Position numbers and translations under genes: made by a program. The notes below the pieces were generated by a model. The model was not told the origin of the DNA, did not search any database, and saw nothing but the letters and a program-made list of their open reading frames with translations. Shown here in pieces: positions 26,859-35,402 of a stretch of 64,000 nucleotides of DNA. Origin of the DNA: Amycolatopsis sp. EV170708-02-1 (GTDB lineage Bacteria; Actinomycetota; Actinomycetes; Mycobacteriales; Pseudonocardiaceae); contig NZ_CP092497.1 in assembly GCF_022479115.1 (NCBI RefSeq), positions 2,976,001-3,040,000 on the forward strand. The letters are read 5' to 3'. How positions within the stretch are numbered: position 1 is the stretch's first letter; the number at the start of each line of letters is the position of its first letter.

Positions 26859-28247
26859 ATGACGGGGGACGACGAGCTCATCGGCTCCTTGCCGCCGGAC
26901 TTCCGGTGGGGCGTCGGCAGCTCGGCGTACCAGATCGAGGGTGCGGTCGCCGAAGACGGAAGAACACCGTCCATTTGGGACACCTGGGCCCAGTCGCCGT
27001 GGTCGGTCGACAACGGTGACACCGGCGAGATCGCCTGCGACCACTACCACCGGATGCCCGCCGACATCGCGCTGCTCAAGGAACTCGGCGTCGACACCTA
27101 CCGGTTCTCCGTCTCCTGGCCCCGTGTGCAGCCGCGCGGGCGCGGCGGCGTCAATCCCGCCGGGATCGCCTTCTACGACCGGCTGGTCGACGAACTGCTC
27201 AACAACGGCATCGATCCCTGGCTGACGCTGTACCACTGGGATCTGCCCCAGCACCTCGAAGACGCGGGCGGCTGGCCCGCGCGCGACACCGCCGTCCGGT
27301 TCGCCGACTACGCGATGCTCGTGTTCGAGCGGCTGGGCGATCGGGTCCGCCACTGGACCACGCTGAGCGAGCCGTGGTGCACGGCCATGCACGGTTACGT
27401 CCACGGAGTGATGGCGCCCGGCCGCCGGGACGCGAAGGCGGGGATGGCGGCGGCGCATCATCTGCTGCTCGGCCACGGTCTCGCCGTGCGGCGGATGCGG
27501 GAACTCGCGCCATCGGGGACGAAGTTCGGTATCACGCTCAATCTGAGCACCGCCGACCCGGCCACGCCCAGCGAGGCCGATCGCGAAGCCGCCCGCTTCG
27601 AGGACGGGCTGGGGACGCGGTTCTACCTCGACGCGCTCGTGCACGGCCGGTATCCGGAGGACGTCCTCGCGACCCTCGCGCGCCAGGACATCCGCCTGCC
27701 GTCCGAGCCCTGGGATCCGTCGATCATCGCGGCACCGCTCGATTTCCTCGGCGTCGACTACTACTTCGGCACGCGGTACTCCGGGGTGGAGGAGAACGGG
27801 AACGCGGTCGAGCACTTCGGGTTGCCGTCGTTCCGCAAGGTCCCGTTCGGGGCGCCGTCGACGGCGCTGGGCTGGGAGATCCTGCCGCACAAGCTCACCG
27901 AACTGCTCGTCCGGATCGGCCGGGACTACCCTGGCCTGCCGCTCTACGTCACCGAAAACGGCGCCGCGTTCGCCGACGTCCCCGACGAGACCGGTTTCGT
28001 CCGCGACGACGACCGCGCCGCGTACCTGTCCGCGCATATCGCCGCCACGGCCGCCGCGCGACAGGCGGGCGCGGATGTCCGCGGCTATTTCGCGTGGTCC
28101 TTTTTGGACAGTTTCGAATGGGCGTACGGCTACGCGAAACGGCTCGGCCTGGTCCGGGTCGACCGCGAGACGCAGGCGCGGACGATCAAGCAGAGCGGGC
28201 TGGCGTACCGGGATCTCGTCCACCGGGTGCGTGGCAGCCGGCGGTAG
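26859..28247 (+). CDS. GH1 beta-glucosidase
   Basis: Intracellular (no signal peptide) beta-glucosidase of 462 residues. It shows FRWGVGSSAYQIEGA, DTYRFSVSWPRVQP, LYHWDLPQHLED, the nucleophile motif YVTENGAAF and FAWSFLDSFEWAYGY. The acid/base motif reads TLSEPW where the family norm is TxNEP; the Glu is kept but the Asn that contacts the 2-OH is Ser. It would split imported glucan oligosaccharides released by GH16/GH30. Divergent from the ROK gene; ATG 26859 with AGAGGG just upstream. Confidence 0.92.
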   Translation: MTGDDELIGSLPPDFRWGVGSSAYQIEGAVAEDGRTPSIWDTWAQSPWSVDNGDTGEIACDHYHRMPADIALLKELGVDTYRFSVSWPRVQPRGRGGVNPAGIAFYDRLVDELLNNGIDPWLTLYHWDLPQHLEDAGGWPARDTAVRFADYAMLVFERLGDRVRHWTTLSEPWCTAMHGYVHGVMAPGRRDAKAGMAAAHHLLLGHGLAVRRMRELAPSGTKFGITLNLSTADPATPSEADREAARFEDGLGTRFYLDALVHGRYPEDVLATLARQDIRLPSEPWDPSIIAAPLDFLGVDYYFGTRYSGVEENGNAVEHFGLPSFRKVPFGAPSTALGWEILPHKLTELLVRIGRDYPGLPLYVTENGAAFADVPDETGFVRDDDRAAYLSAHIAATAAARQAGADVRGYFAWSFLDSFEWAYGYAKRLGLVRVDRETQARTIKQSGLAYRDLVHRVRGSRR

Positions 28248-28358
28248 GGCCTGCTCCACCATCGAACCGGCGGCCCGCTCCATTCTTCCCCGAAGCCCCG
28301 CGTCCTAGGTTCGGCAGCGGAAAGGTGTTTACCGCTAACGGAAACGTGAGGGACAGTG

Positions 28359-29075
28359 ATGACCGTCAGGCTGGAACGACGTGACCCGCCGGAGACGCCG
28401 CCACGGAAATCGTGGTGGCGACGGCCTTGGGTCGGGCCGATGGCCGTCATCGTCGTGATTTTCCTGGCCTTTTCGATGCCGCCTTATCTGTCGCTGGACC
28501 CGGCTCTGTCACGGGTTCCGCAGCCGCCCGGGTTCACCTCGCACTACTGGTTCCTCTCGGCGCACGTGCTGTTCGGCTCGATCGCGATGGTCGGCGCGCT
28601 GCTCCAGATCTGGCCGTGGTTCCGGGCGAAATACCCGGCGGTGCACCGGAAGATCGGCCGGGTGTACGTCTTCGCCGGGGTGCTCCCGGCCGGTCTGCTG
28701 GCGCTGACCGTCGGCGCGCTGAGCCCGTTCGGCCCGGCGACGCGTGTGGCCAACACCGTGGCCGGGGTGCTGTGGCTGGGGTGCACGTTCGCCGGCTGGC
28801 GCGCGGCGAGGCAACGCCGGTTCGGCGATCACCGGCGCTGGATGATCCGCAGTTTCGCGCTGACCATGTCGATCATTCTCAGCCGCCTGATCGGCCCGGT
28901 CGCGGAGATCGTGCTGCGACCGCGGCTGGAGACCACGTTCGGCGGCAGCGAACTCGCCTTGACCCAATCGGTCGCCGCGATCACGGCCTGGCTGAGCACG
29001 ACGCTGGTCCTGCTCGCCACGCAGTGGTACCTCGACCGGCGCCCGGCTAGGAAGAAGCCAGCGATCGCGCGATGA
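28359..29075 (+). CDS. DUF2306 integral membrane protein
   Basis: Membrane protein of 238 residues with about seven hydrophobic segments, starting VGPMAVIVVIFLAFSMPPYL. DUF2306 features are the conserved HxxFGSIAMVGALLQIWPWF helix, KYPAVHRKIGRVYVFAG and RRFGDHRRWMIRSFALTMS. The histidines of the two motifs hint at haem or metal binding, but the function is unknown. ATG 28359 is chosen over GTG 28356 for the GAGGGA six bases upstream. Its last 29 bases overlap the convergent acyl-CoA dehydrogenase. Confidence 0.82.
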   Translation: MTVRLERRDPPETPPRKSWWRRPWVGPMAVIVVIFLAFSMPPYLSLDPALSRVPQPPGFTSHYWFLSAHVLFGSIAMVGALLQIWPWFRAKYPAVHRKIGRVYVFAGVLPAGLLALTVGALSPFGPATRVANTVAGVLWLGCTFAGWRAARQRRFGDHRRWMIRSFALTMSIILSRLIGPVAEIVLRPRLETTFGGSELALTQSVAAITAWLSTTLVLLATQWYLDRRPARKKPAIAR

Positions 29076-30189
29076 TCGTGCGCTGCACTTCCGACGCGCC
29101 TTCGTAGATCCGCGGCGCCCGGACCTCGCGGTAGAGGTGTTCGAGCAGATGCCCTCGCCGCAGCGCCCGGGCGCCGTGGATCTGCACGGCCGAGTCGACG
29201 ACGTACTGCGCGGTCTCGGTGGCGAACAGTTTCGCCATCGCGGCCCGTCCGGCGAGGTTCCGCTCGCCCGCGTCGTACGCGGCGGCCGCGGCGTAGACGA
29301 GCAGGCGCGACGCTTCGGTGCGGGTCGCCATTTCGGCGAGGGTGTGCGCCACGGTCTGCTGTTTCAGCAGCGGCCCGCCGAACGCGACCCTGGTCTGCGC
29401 GTGGGCGACGGCGGCGTCGAGCGCGGCCTGCGCCATCCCGACGGCGAACGCGCCGACGCTCGGCCGGAACAGGTCCAGCGTCCGCATCGCCACGCCGAAG
29501 CCGCGGTCCTGTTCGCCGAGCAGTTCGTCCCGTTCGACGCGGACGCCGTCGAAGACCAGAGTGCCGATGGGATGCGGGCTGACGAGGTCGAGGTGCTCGC
29601 CCGACAGCCCGGCGCGATCGGCGGGGACGACGAACGCGGAGACCCCGCGCGATCCCGCTTCCGGGGTGGTGCGGGCGAAAACGCTGTAGAAATCGGCCTC
29701 GGGGGCGTTGGAGATCCACATCTTCTCGCCGGTGAGCCGCCAGCCGTCGCCGTCGGGTTCGGCGGCGAGCTCCAGCGCCGCCGCGTCCGAACCCGCGTTC
29801 GGCTCGGTGAGCGCGAAAGCGGCGACGGCGTCGCCCGCCGCCACGGCGGGAACCCATTTCGAGACCTGCGAGTCCTGCCCGGACTGCAGCACCGGATACG
29901 TGCCGAGGCCCTGCAGCGCCAACGCCGTCTCGGCCTCGGTGCTCTGGCTGGCCAGGGATTCCCGCAGGATGCAGAGATCCGTCGCGGCGGCCTCGCGGCT
30001 CGGGCTGCCGCCGCCGACGCCGGGGAACAGCCGGGCGAGCAGGCCGAGCGCGCCCATTTCCTTGAGCAGCGGCCGGTTGACCGCGCCTTCGGTGCCGGAT
30101 TCGGCCAGCGGGCGGAGCTTTTCGGCGCCCAGCCGCCGGACTTCTTCGGCGAAGGCCTGCTGATCGGGGTTCAGTGCGAAGGCGGTCAT
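29047..30189 (-). CDS. Acyl-CoA dehydrogenase of the aryl-CoA locus
   Basis: 380-residue flavoenzyme: AFALTEPNAGSDAAALEL, GEKMWISNAPEADFYSVFA and IYEGASEVQRTIIARSL (Glu in YEG at the catalytic base position). The normally conserved GGxGY segment is replaced by VQIHGARALRRGHLLEHLYRE, unusual for the family. The ATG at 30189 overlaps the monooxygenase/reductase stop (ATGA), so both act in one operon. It probably desaturates an alicyclic CoA ester formed from the aryl-CoA after hydroxylation and reduction. That role is inferred from the neighbour. Confidence 0.88.
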   Translation of the reverse strand: MTAFALNPDQQAFAEEVRRLGAEKLRPLAESGTEGAVNRPLLKEMGALGLLARLFPGVGGGSPSREAAATDLCILRESLASQSTEAETALALQGLGTYPVLQSGQDSQVSKWVPAVAAGDAVAAFALTEPNAGSDAAALELAAEPDGDGWRLTGEKMWISNAPEADFYSVFARTTPEAGSRGVSAFVVPADRAGLSGEHLDLVSPHPIGTLVFDGVRVERDELLGEQDRGFGVAMRTLDLFRPSVGAFAVGMAQAALDAAVAHAQTRVAFGGPLLKQQTVAHTLAEMATRTEASRLLVYAAAAAYDAGERNLAGRAAMAKLFATETAQYVVDSAVQIHGARALRRGHLLEHLYREVRAPRIYEGASEVQRTIIARSLASS

Positions 30190-32536
30190 CGGTCGCTCCC
30201 AGGTCGCCAGCGGGCGTGCGCGGTGCCGGGTTCCCCGAGCGAAGGAGTTCCAGCCGTGGTTTCGGGCCGTCGGTGCGGCCGCCCTGTGGTTTCCGGCTGC
30301 CCGCCGCGAACTGCTTGGGCCACGGCATCGGATAGCCCTGCTCGGCGGCGGCGTGCAGTGTCCACTGTGGATCGTAAAGGTGGGTTCTGCCGAGCGCGCA
30401 CAGATCCGCGCGGCCTGCGAGGATCAGCGAGTTCACGTCGTCGTAGGAGGAGATCGCGCCGACGGCGATCACCGCGATCCCGTACTGGCGGCCGATCTCG
30501 TTGCGGATCCGGTCGGCGTACGGCGTCTGGTAGCTGCGGCCGTACTCGGGTTTCTCCTCGCTGACGACCTGGCCGGTCGACACGTCGACACCGTCCACGC
30601 CGTGCTCGGCGAACGCGCGGGCGATCTCGACGGCGTCGTCGACGTCGATCCCGCCGTCGTACCAGTCGGTCGCGGAGATGCGGACCGTCATCGGCCGCTC
30701 GGCGGGCCATGCGGCGCGGACGGCGTCGAAGACTTCGAGCGGGAAACGCAGCCTGTTCTCCAGCGAGCCGCCGTACTCGTCGGTGCGCCGGTTGGTCAGC
30801 GGGGACAGGAACGACGACAGCAGGTAGCCGTGCGCGCAGTGGAGTTCGAGGAGGTCGAATCCGGCGCGCGCGGCGGCGGACGCGGAGTGCGCGAACTGGT
30901 CGCGGATCTCGTCCAGCTCGGTCTTCGTGAGTTCGCGCGGGGTCTGGTTCGCTTCGCTGTACGGGATCGCGGACGGGGCGCAGATCTCCCAGTTGCCTTC
31001 GGGGAGCGGCTGGTCGATGCCGTCCCACATCAGTTTCGTGGAGCCTTTGCGCCCGGAATGGCCGAGCTGGACACCGATGCGCGCGGGGGTGTGGCCGTGG
31101 ACGAAGTCGGTGACCCGCCGCCACGCCTGTTCTTGTTCCTCGGTGTACAGGCCGCCGCAGCCCGGGGTGATACGGCCGGTTTCGGAGACGCAGACCATTT
31201 CCGTCATCACCAGCCCGGCGCCGCCGAGCGCCTTGCTTCCCAGGTGTACCAGGTGGAAATCGGTCGGGACGCCGTCTTCGGAGGAGTACATGTCCATCGG
31301 CGAGACGACGACACGGTTCGGCAGGTCCAGGTTCCCTATACGGAACGGCTGGAACATCGGGGGCCGCACATCGGAGTCCAGAGTGGACGCGAACCAGGTG
31401 TCCAGTTCCGCGGCGAACTCGGGATCGCGCAGGCGGAGGTTGTCGTAGGTGACGCGGCGGCTGCGGGTGAGGATGTTGAACGCGAACTGCGCCGGATCCT
31501 GGTGGGTGTACTGGCCCATGTTCTCGAACCATTCGAGGCTCGCTTGGGCGGCGCGCTGAGTGGAGGTGACGACCGGCCTTCGCTCCGCCTCATAGGCTTT
31601 GAGCGCACTGTCCATATCGGACTGTTCGTGCAGGCAGGCGGCGAGCGCGAGCGCGTCCTCCATGGCGAGTTTCGTGCCGGAACCGATGGAGAAATGCGCC
31701 GTGTGCGCGGCGTCGCCGAGCAGGACGACGTTCTCGTGCCGCCAGCTCGCGCAACGGACGGTGGCGAACGCGGTCCACTTCGAGTTGTTGGCGAACACCT
31801 GGTGCTCGCCGAGGACGTCCGCGCACAGCTCGCGGATGACCTCGATCGACTTCTCGTCGCTTTCGCCGGGGGCCAGCGAGGTGGCGGCGATCTCGCCGAA
31901 CGCGCGCTGCCAGACGTCCTCGTGCAGTTCGAGGATGAACGTGCTCGCGGTGTCGCTGTACGGATAGCCGTGGATCTGCATGATCCCGTGCGGGGTTTCG
32001 AGCACGGAGAACTTGAAGGCGTCGAACACGAGGTCCGTGCCGAGCCAGATGTACTTGCAGCGCCTGGTCTGGAGGCTCGGCCGGAAGCTCTCGGCGAGGG
32101 CGTTGCGGGTCGGCGAGTTGACGCCGTCCGCCGCGACGACGAGGTCGTACTCGGCGCTCGCTTCGGCCGCGCTCGGCGCCTCGGTGCGGAAACGGACGTC
32201 GACCCCGAGCTCCGCACAGCGTTCCTGGAGGATGCCGAGCAGCCGTTTGCGGCTCATCGCGGCGAATCCGTGCCCGCCGGAGGTGTGCACCGTGCCGCGA
32301 AAGTGGACGTCGATGTCGTCCCAGCGCGCGAACTCGCGGCGCATGGCGGCGTGGATCACCGGATCGGCGTGTTCGATGCCGCCGAGGGTCTCGTCGGAGA
32401 ACACCACCCCGAACCCGAAGGTGTCGTCGGGCGCGTTGCGCTCCCAGACGGTGATCTCGTGATCGGGATGGAGCTGTTTCGCCAGCGTGGCGAAGTAGAG
32501 CCCCGCCGGGCCGCCGCCTAACACCGCGATACGCAC
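30186..32536 (-). CDS. Two-domain aryl-CoA monooxygenase/reductase (2-aminobenzoyl- or salicylyl-CoA type), with a frameshift near its end
   Basis: Flavoprotein of about 783 residues. The N-terminal half is a salicylate-hydroxylase-like FAD monooxygenase (IAVLGGGPAGLYFATLAKQ, LVVAADGVNSPTRN, VVLLGDAAHTAHFSIGSG). The C-terminal half (from about residue 395) is an old-yellow-enzyme reductase (PFRIGNLDLPNRVVVSPMD, QLGHSGRKGST, ELHCAHGYLLSSFLSPLTNRR, RISATDW). This fusion is that of 2-aminobenzoyl-CoA monooxygenase/reductase and of proteins annotated as salicylyl-CoA 5-hydroxylase. GTG start at 32536. At the G run 30233-30236 (minus strand GGGG) one base is missing. With it the protein ends EPGTAHARWRPGSDR and TGA at 30186, giving the ATGA overlap with the dehydrogenase. 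Confidence 0.85.
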
Positions 32537-32575
32537 GCCGCTCAGGGTATGTCGCGGTATGTACGACCGTCAACG

Positions 32576-32598
32576 ATACGGGATATGCTGACCCGTAT
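32576..32598. promoter_or_regulatory. ATACGGG-N9-CCCGTAT inverted repeat at the RidA start
   Basis: Perfect seven-base arms (32576-32582, 32592-32598) with a nine-base spacer, covering the first candidate ATG of the RidA gene and lying 40 bases from the divergent monooxygenase/reductase start. A candidate site for the neighbouring PaaX-type repressor. Confidence 0.5.
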
Positions 32599-32983
32599 GG
32601 AGCGCATCAACCCGCCAGGGCTCGGCCGCCCGTCCGGCTTCTCGCACGCTGTCGCGGCGAGTGGCCGGTTCGTCTTCCTCGCCGGTCAGACCGCGTTGGA
32701 CGAGGAGAACCGCATCGTCGGCGACGGCGTGGTCGAGCAGTTCGAACGCGCGCTGTCCAACCTGCTCACCGCCTTGCGCGCGGCGGGTGGGGAGCCGTCG
32801 GACCTGTGCAGCGTGACCATCTACATCGTCGACATGGACGACTACCGGGCCCACGCGCGTGAGATCGGCGCGGTGTGGAAGCGGCTGGCCGGGAGCGAGT
32901 ACCCCGCGATGGCGGGCATCGGCGTCAGCCGGCTTTGGGACGCGGAGGCGCTGGTGGAGGTGCAGGGCTTCGCGGTCGTCTAA
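32585..32983 (+). CDS. RidA family (YjgF/UK114) enamine/imine deaminase
   Basis: About 132-residue RidA-like protein: INPPGLGRPSGFSHAV, FVFLAGQTALDEENRIVGDG, FERALSNLLTALRAAGG, SVTIYIVDMDDYRAHAREIGAVW and the end VEVQGFAVV. RidA proteins hydrolyse reactive enamines and imines. The arginine of the usual (V)RxxxEV... motif near the C-terminus is not clear. Start ATG 32585 or 32597. Divergent from the aryl-CoA operon; the ring product of 2-aminobenzoyl-CoA oxidation/reduction is itself an enamine, so a matched role is plausible (inference). It overlaps the PaaX gene tail to tail by four bases. Confidence 0.88.
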   Translation: MLTRMERINPPGLGRPSGFSHAVAASGRFVFLAGQTALDEENRIVGDGVVEQFERALSNLLTALRAAGGEPSDLCSVTIYIVDMDDYRAHAREIGAVWKRLAGSEYPAMAGIGVSRLWDAEALVEVQGFAVV

Positions 32984-33828
32984 AGCAGTGTCCGCGAGAC
33001 GTGCGCGGCCGCGGCCTCGCCCAGCCGCGAGTGCAGCGTGAAGAACAGGTCCGCGGCCCGGATCCCCGCCCAGCCCGGCGGCAGCAGTTCGGCGGGCAGG
33101 CCCGGATCGAGGTAGGGCAGCCGCCGCCAGTCGGTCAGCACGCGGACGTAGTCGGCGAACGCTTCCGCCTCGTCCGTGGTCTTGCGCCGCTGCCACCGCC
33201 GGAGCGCGCCCGCGTGCTCGTCGACGAAGGCGGTGTACAGCGCTTCGAGCTGGTCGAGGTCCCACCAGTCGCGGATCTTCTCCCGCACGTCGCCGAACGC
33301 GAGGTGCTCGGCGTGGAAGAGATCGGCGTACCCCTCGAGTTCGAGCCGCCGGAGCATGTCGGACGTCGCGTCACGCAGATGCGCGGGCGCGATCCAGACG
33401 CCGGACGACGCCGTCCCGAAGCCGAGCCGGGCCAGCTGGGTGCGAAGAACGTGCCTTTTGTGCCGTTCGGCCTCCGGGACGGAGAACACCGCGAGCAGCC
33501 AGCCGTCGCCGGGGGTGGCGCGTTCCCGGCGGAAGATCCGCTCGTCGCCTTCGCGCAGGATCGCCAGCGCGGTCTCGGAAAGCTCGTACCCGGCGGCCCC
33601 GTCGCGGCGCACCGCGGACAGGATGCCCCGGCGCTTCAGCCGGGAGATCGACGACCGGACGGCCGGTTCCTCGACGTCCACCCCGGCCAGCAGGTCGATC
33701 AGCGAGCGGACGGAGAGCCAGCCGCCCTCGCCGCGTGAGTAGAGGCCGTACACGGTCACGATCAACTGGCGCGGTTGCGCCGTTCGCCCCGCGCCGTCGA
33801 CTTCGGTTGCCTCCGACACGGCCGTCAC
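32980..33828 (-). CDS. PaaX-family transcriptional repressor
   Basis: 282-residue regulator. An N-terminal winged helix (QLIVTVYGLYSRGEGGWLSV, VRSSISRLKRRGILSAV) is followed by the PaaX C-terminal domain (GDGWLLAVFSVPEAERHKRHVLRTQLARLGFGTASSGVWIAP, RDWWDLDQLEALYTAFV, FFTLHSRL). PaaX proteins respond to aryl-CoA esters such as phenylacetyl-CoA, fitting control of the adjacent aryl-CoA locus. The GTG at 33828 is the best in-frame start without a strong ribosome site; GTG 33819 is possible. Confidence 0.9.
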   Translation of the reverse strand: MTAVSEATEVDGAGRTAQPRQLIVTVYGLYSRGEGGWLSVRSLIDLLAGVDVEEPAVRSSISRLKRRGILSAVRRDGAAGYELSETALAILREGDERIFRRERATPGDGWLLAVFSVPEAERHKRHVLRTQLARLGFGTASSGVWIAPAHLRDATSDMLRRLELEGYADLFHAEHLAFGDVREKIRDWWDLDQLEALYTAFVDEHAGALRRWQRRKTTDEAEAFADYVRVLTDWRRLPYLDPGLPAELLPPGWAGIRAADLFFTLHSRLGEAAAAHVSRTLL

Positions 33829-33900
33829 CCGGTCACCATACAACGACGATGAGCTCAGGTTTCGGCCGTGACCGAAGCGTTCCGCACTTAGCGTCACGGT

Positions 33901-34560
33901 ATGGAGAACCCCCTGATCGAAGCCCCCGTTCCGCCGGTGCCCCAGGACGTCGAGCCGGGCGGTGTCCGGTGGTTGCGGGCGAACGTCGCCCGGTTCAGCC
34001 GCCCGGCGGACCACGCGCGGCGGCGGGCGCTCGTGCTCACCGAGCTGGCGCGGATGGGGCCCGTGCGGGACAAGGCCTTCGCCCTCGCCAAGGTGATGCG
34101 GGACGAGGTGGAGCGGGTTCCGGTCGCCGTACTCGCCGCGGAACTCGGCCTGCCCGACGTTTCCCGCGACATCGCGACGGTGTCCGGCGCCTACCACCCG
34201 CATACGGAGATCGGGGACGACGCCGAAGTAGCCATGCGGCGGCTCGTCGAGGTCTGCGGTGGTGACGCCGGCGAGCGGACCGCCGCGCGGATCGGGCTCC
34301 TGGTGCAGGCCTGCGACGCGACGGCCAAGCTGCTCGGCAAGGCGCTGGCCGCCCATCGGCCCGGTGAAGACAGCGAAAGCCTGCTCGACCGGGTCCTGCG
34401 CGAGGATCCGCCGGTCCGGGTCACGCGGCGGTGGGTCGGCGGCGAGGTGGTCGAAGTGGACCTGTCGGAGCATCCGTTCGGCGCAGGGCCGAAACAATGC
34501 CCCGGGGAAGCGCTCGCGCGGCAAGTGGCCGCGGGAATTCTCGACGCCCTGCTGTGCTAA
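33901..34560 (+). CDS. Half-length cytochrome P450-like protein
   Basis: 219-residue protein that ends in a P450 haem-cysteine loop, HPFGAGPKQCPGEALARQV (Cys200), the match to FGxGxHxCxG. Other P450 echoes in the right order are RPADHARRRALV (C-helix), LLVQACDATAKLLGKALA (I-helix) and LREDPPVRVTRRW (after the K-helix). The K-helix ExxR is degenerate: the acidic residue is replaced (DRVLRE). Normal bacterial P450s have about 400 residues, so two internal portions are absent, yet the reading frame is intact with ATG start and TAA stop. Either a compact P450-derived haem protein or a decayed one kept open. Divergent from paaX, not coupled to it. Confidence 0.75.
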   Translation: MENPLIEAPVPPVPQDVEPGGVRWLRANVARFSRPADHARRRALVLTELARMGPVRDKAFALAKVMRDEVERVPVAVLAAELGLPDVSRDIATVSGAYHPHTEIGDDAEVAMRRLVEVCGGDAGERTAARIGLLVQACDATAKLLGKALAAHRPGEDSESLLDRVLREDPPVRVTRRWVGGEVVEVDLSEHPFGAGPKQCPGEALARQVAAGILDALLC

Positions 34561-34597
34561 GACTTACCCCGGTCATCTGGAACTGGGGAGTCTTTCG

Positions 34598-34948
34598 ATG
34601 CTGTATTTCAATGGTTTCTTCGGAATTCTCACGCTCGGTCTGTGGATCTTCTGCATCGTCGACGTGATCACCACGGACGAGGGATCGTGCCGCAACCTGC
34701 CCAAGGGGATGTGGCTGCTGCTGGTGCTGATCGTCCCGCTGATCGGCTCGATCGTCTGGCTGGTCGCCGGCCGCCCGCAGCACGCCGCCCGTGCGCCGCG
34801 CGGACGGTACGAAAGGGAGACGCCGGCGTTCCCGGAGTACGACCGTCCGGGCCGGTTCGCCGCCACGAGCGCGGCGGACGACGAAGAGTTCCTCCGCAAG
34901 TGCCGGGAGCGCGCCGAGGAGCAGCGCCGCAAGGCCCGTGAAGGCTGA
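34598..34948 (+). CDS. Small membrane protein with PLDc_N domain
   Basis: 116 residues with two membrane helices (MLYFNGFFGILTLGLWIFCIVD; GMWLLLVLIVPLIGSIVWLVAG). The second is followed by RPQ, the pattern of the phospholipase D nuclease N-terminal (PLDc_N) domain, here without any catalytic part. The C-terminal half is charged and cytosolic (DEEFLRKCRERAEEQRRKA). The ATG at 34598 has GGGGAG seven bases upstream. Common in actinomycetes; function unknown. Confidence 0.83.
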   Translation: MLYFNGFFGILTLGLWIFCIVDVITTDEGSCRNLPKGMWLLLVLIVPLIGSIVWLVAGRPQHAARAPRGRYERETPAFPEYDRPGRFAATSAADDEEFLRKCRERAEEQRRKAREG

Positions 34949-34984
34949 GTAGCCTCGGCGGAGAGATCGACACTGGAGGAAGAG

Positions 34985-35401
34985 ATGTCCGAAGCACTCG
35001 ACTGGAACAAGAACATCATCAAGGAGTTCCGCGAGAACGAGGGGAAGGTGGGCGGCCCGTTCGAGGGCGGCTCGCTGCTGCTGCTCACCACCATCGGGGC
35101 GAAGAGCGGCGAGCCGCGCACCTCACCGCTTGCGTACGCGGTGGAAGACGGCAAGTACGTCGTCGCCGCGTCGTACGCCGGGGCGGACAAGAACCCGGCC
35201 TGGTACCACAACATCGTCGCGAACCCGAAGGTCACCATCGAGGTCGGCACGGAGAAGTTCGAGGCGACCGCGACCGTCGTCCTCGAAGACCGCGCCGAGC
35301 GCGACCGTCTGTACGCGAAGATGGTCAGCATGATGCCGGGCTTCGCCGACTACGAGCAGAAGACCGACCGGGTGATCCCGATCGTCACCATTTCGCGCTG
35401 A
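34985..35401 (+). CDS. F420-dependent nitroreductase-like protein (Ddn family)
   Basis: 138-residue split-barrel oxidoreductase of the deazaflavin-dependent nitroreductase group: MSEALDWNKNIIKEFRENEG, GGSLLLLTTIGAKSGEPRTSPL, VVAASYAGADKNPAWYHNIVANP and EVGTEKFEATATVV. Mycobacterial Ddn uses F420H2 to reduce quinones and nitroimidazoles. GGAGGAAGAG precedes the ATG. It converges on the acyltransferase gene with one base between stops. Confidence 0.9.
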   Translation: MSEALDWNKNIIKEFRENEGKVGGPFEGGSLLLLTTIGAKSGEPRTSPLAYAVEDGKYVVAASYAGADKNPAWYHNIVANPKVTIEVGTEKFEATATVVLEDRAERDRLYAKMVSMMPGFADYEQKTDRVIPIVTISR

Positions 35402-35402
35402 T

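Noticed and set aside
28829..30185. Long extension of the monooxygenase/reductase beyond its OYE domain
   Set aside because: Arises only from the missing base at 30233-30236; the tail is an out-of-frame reading of the dehydrogenase gene.
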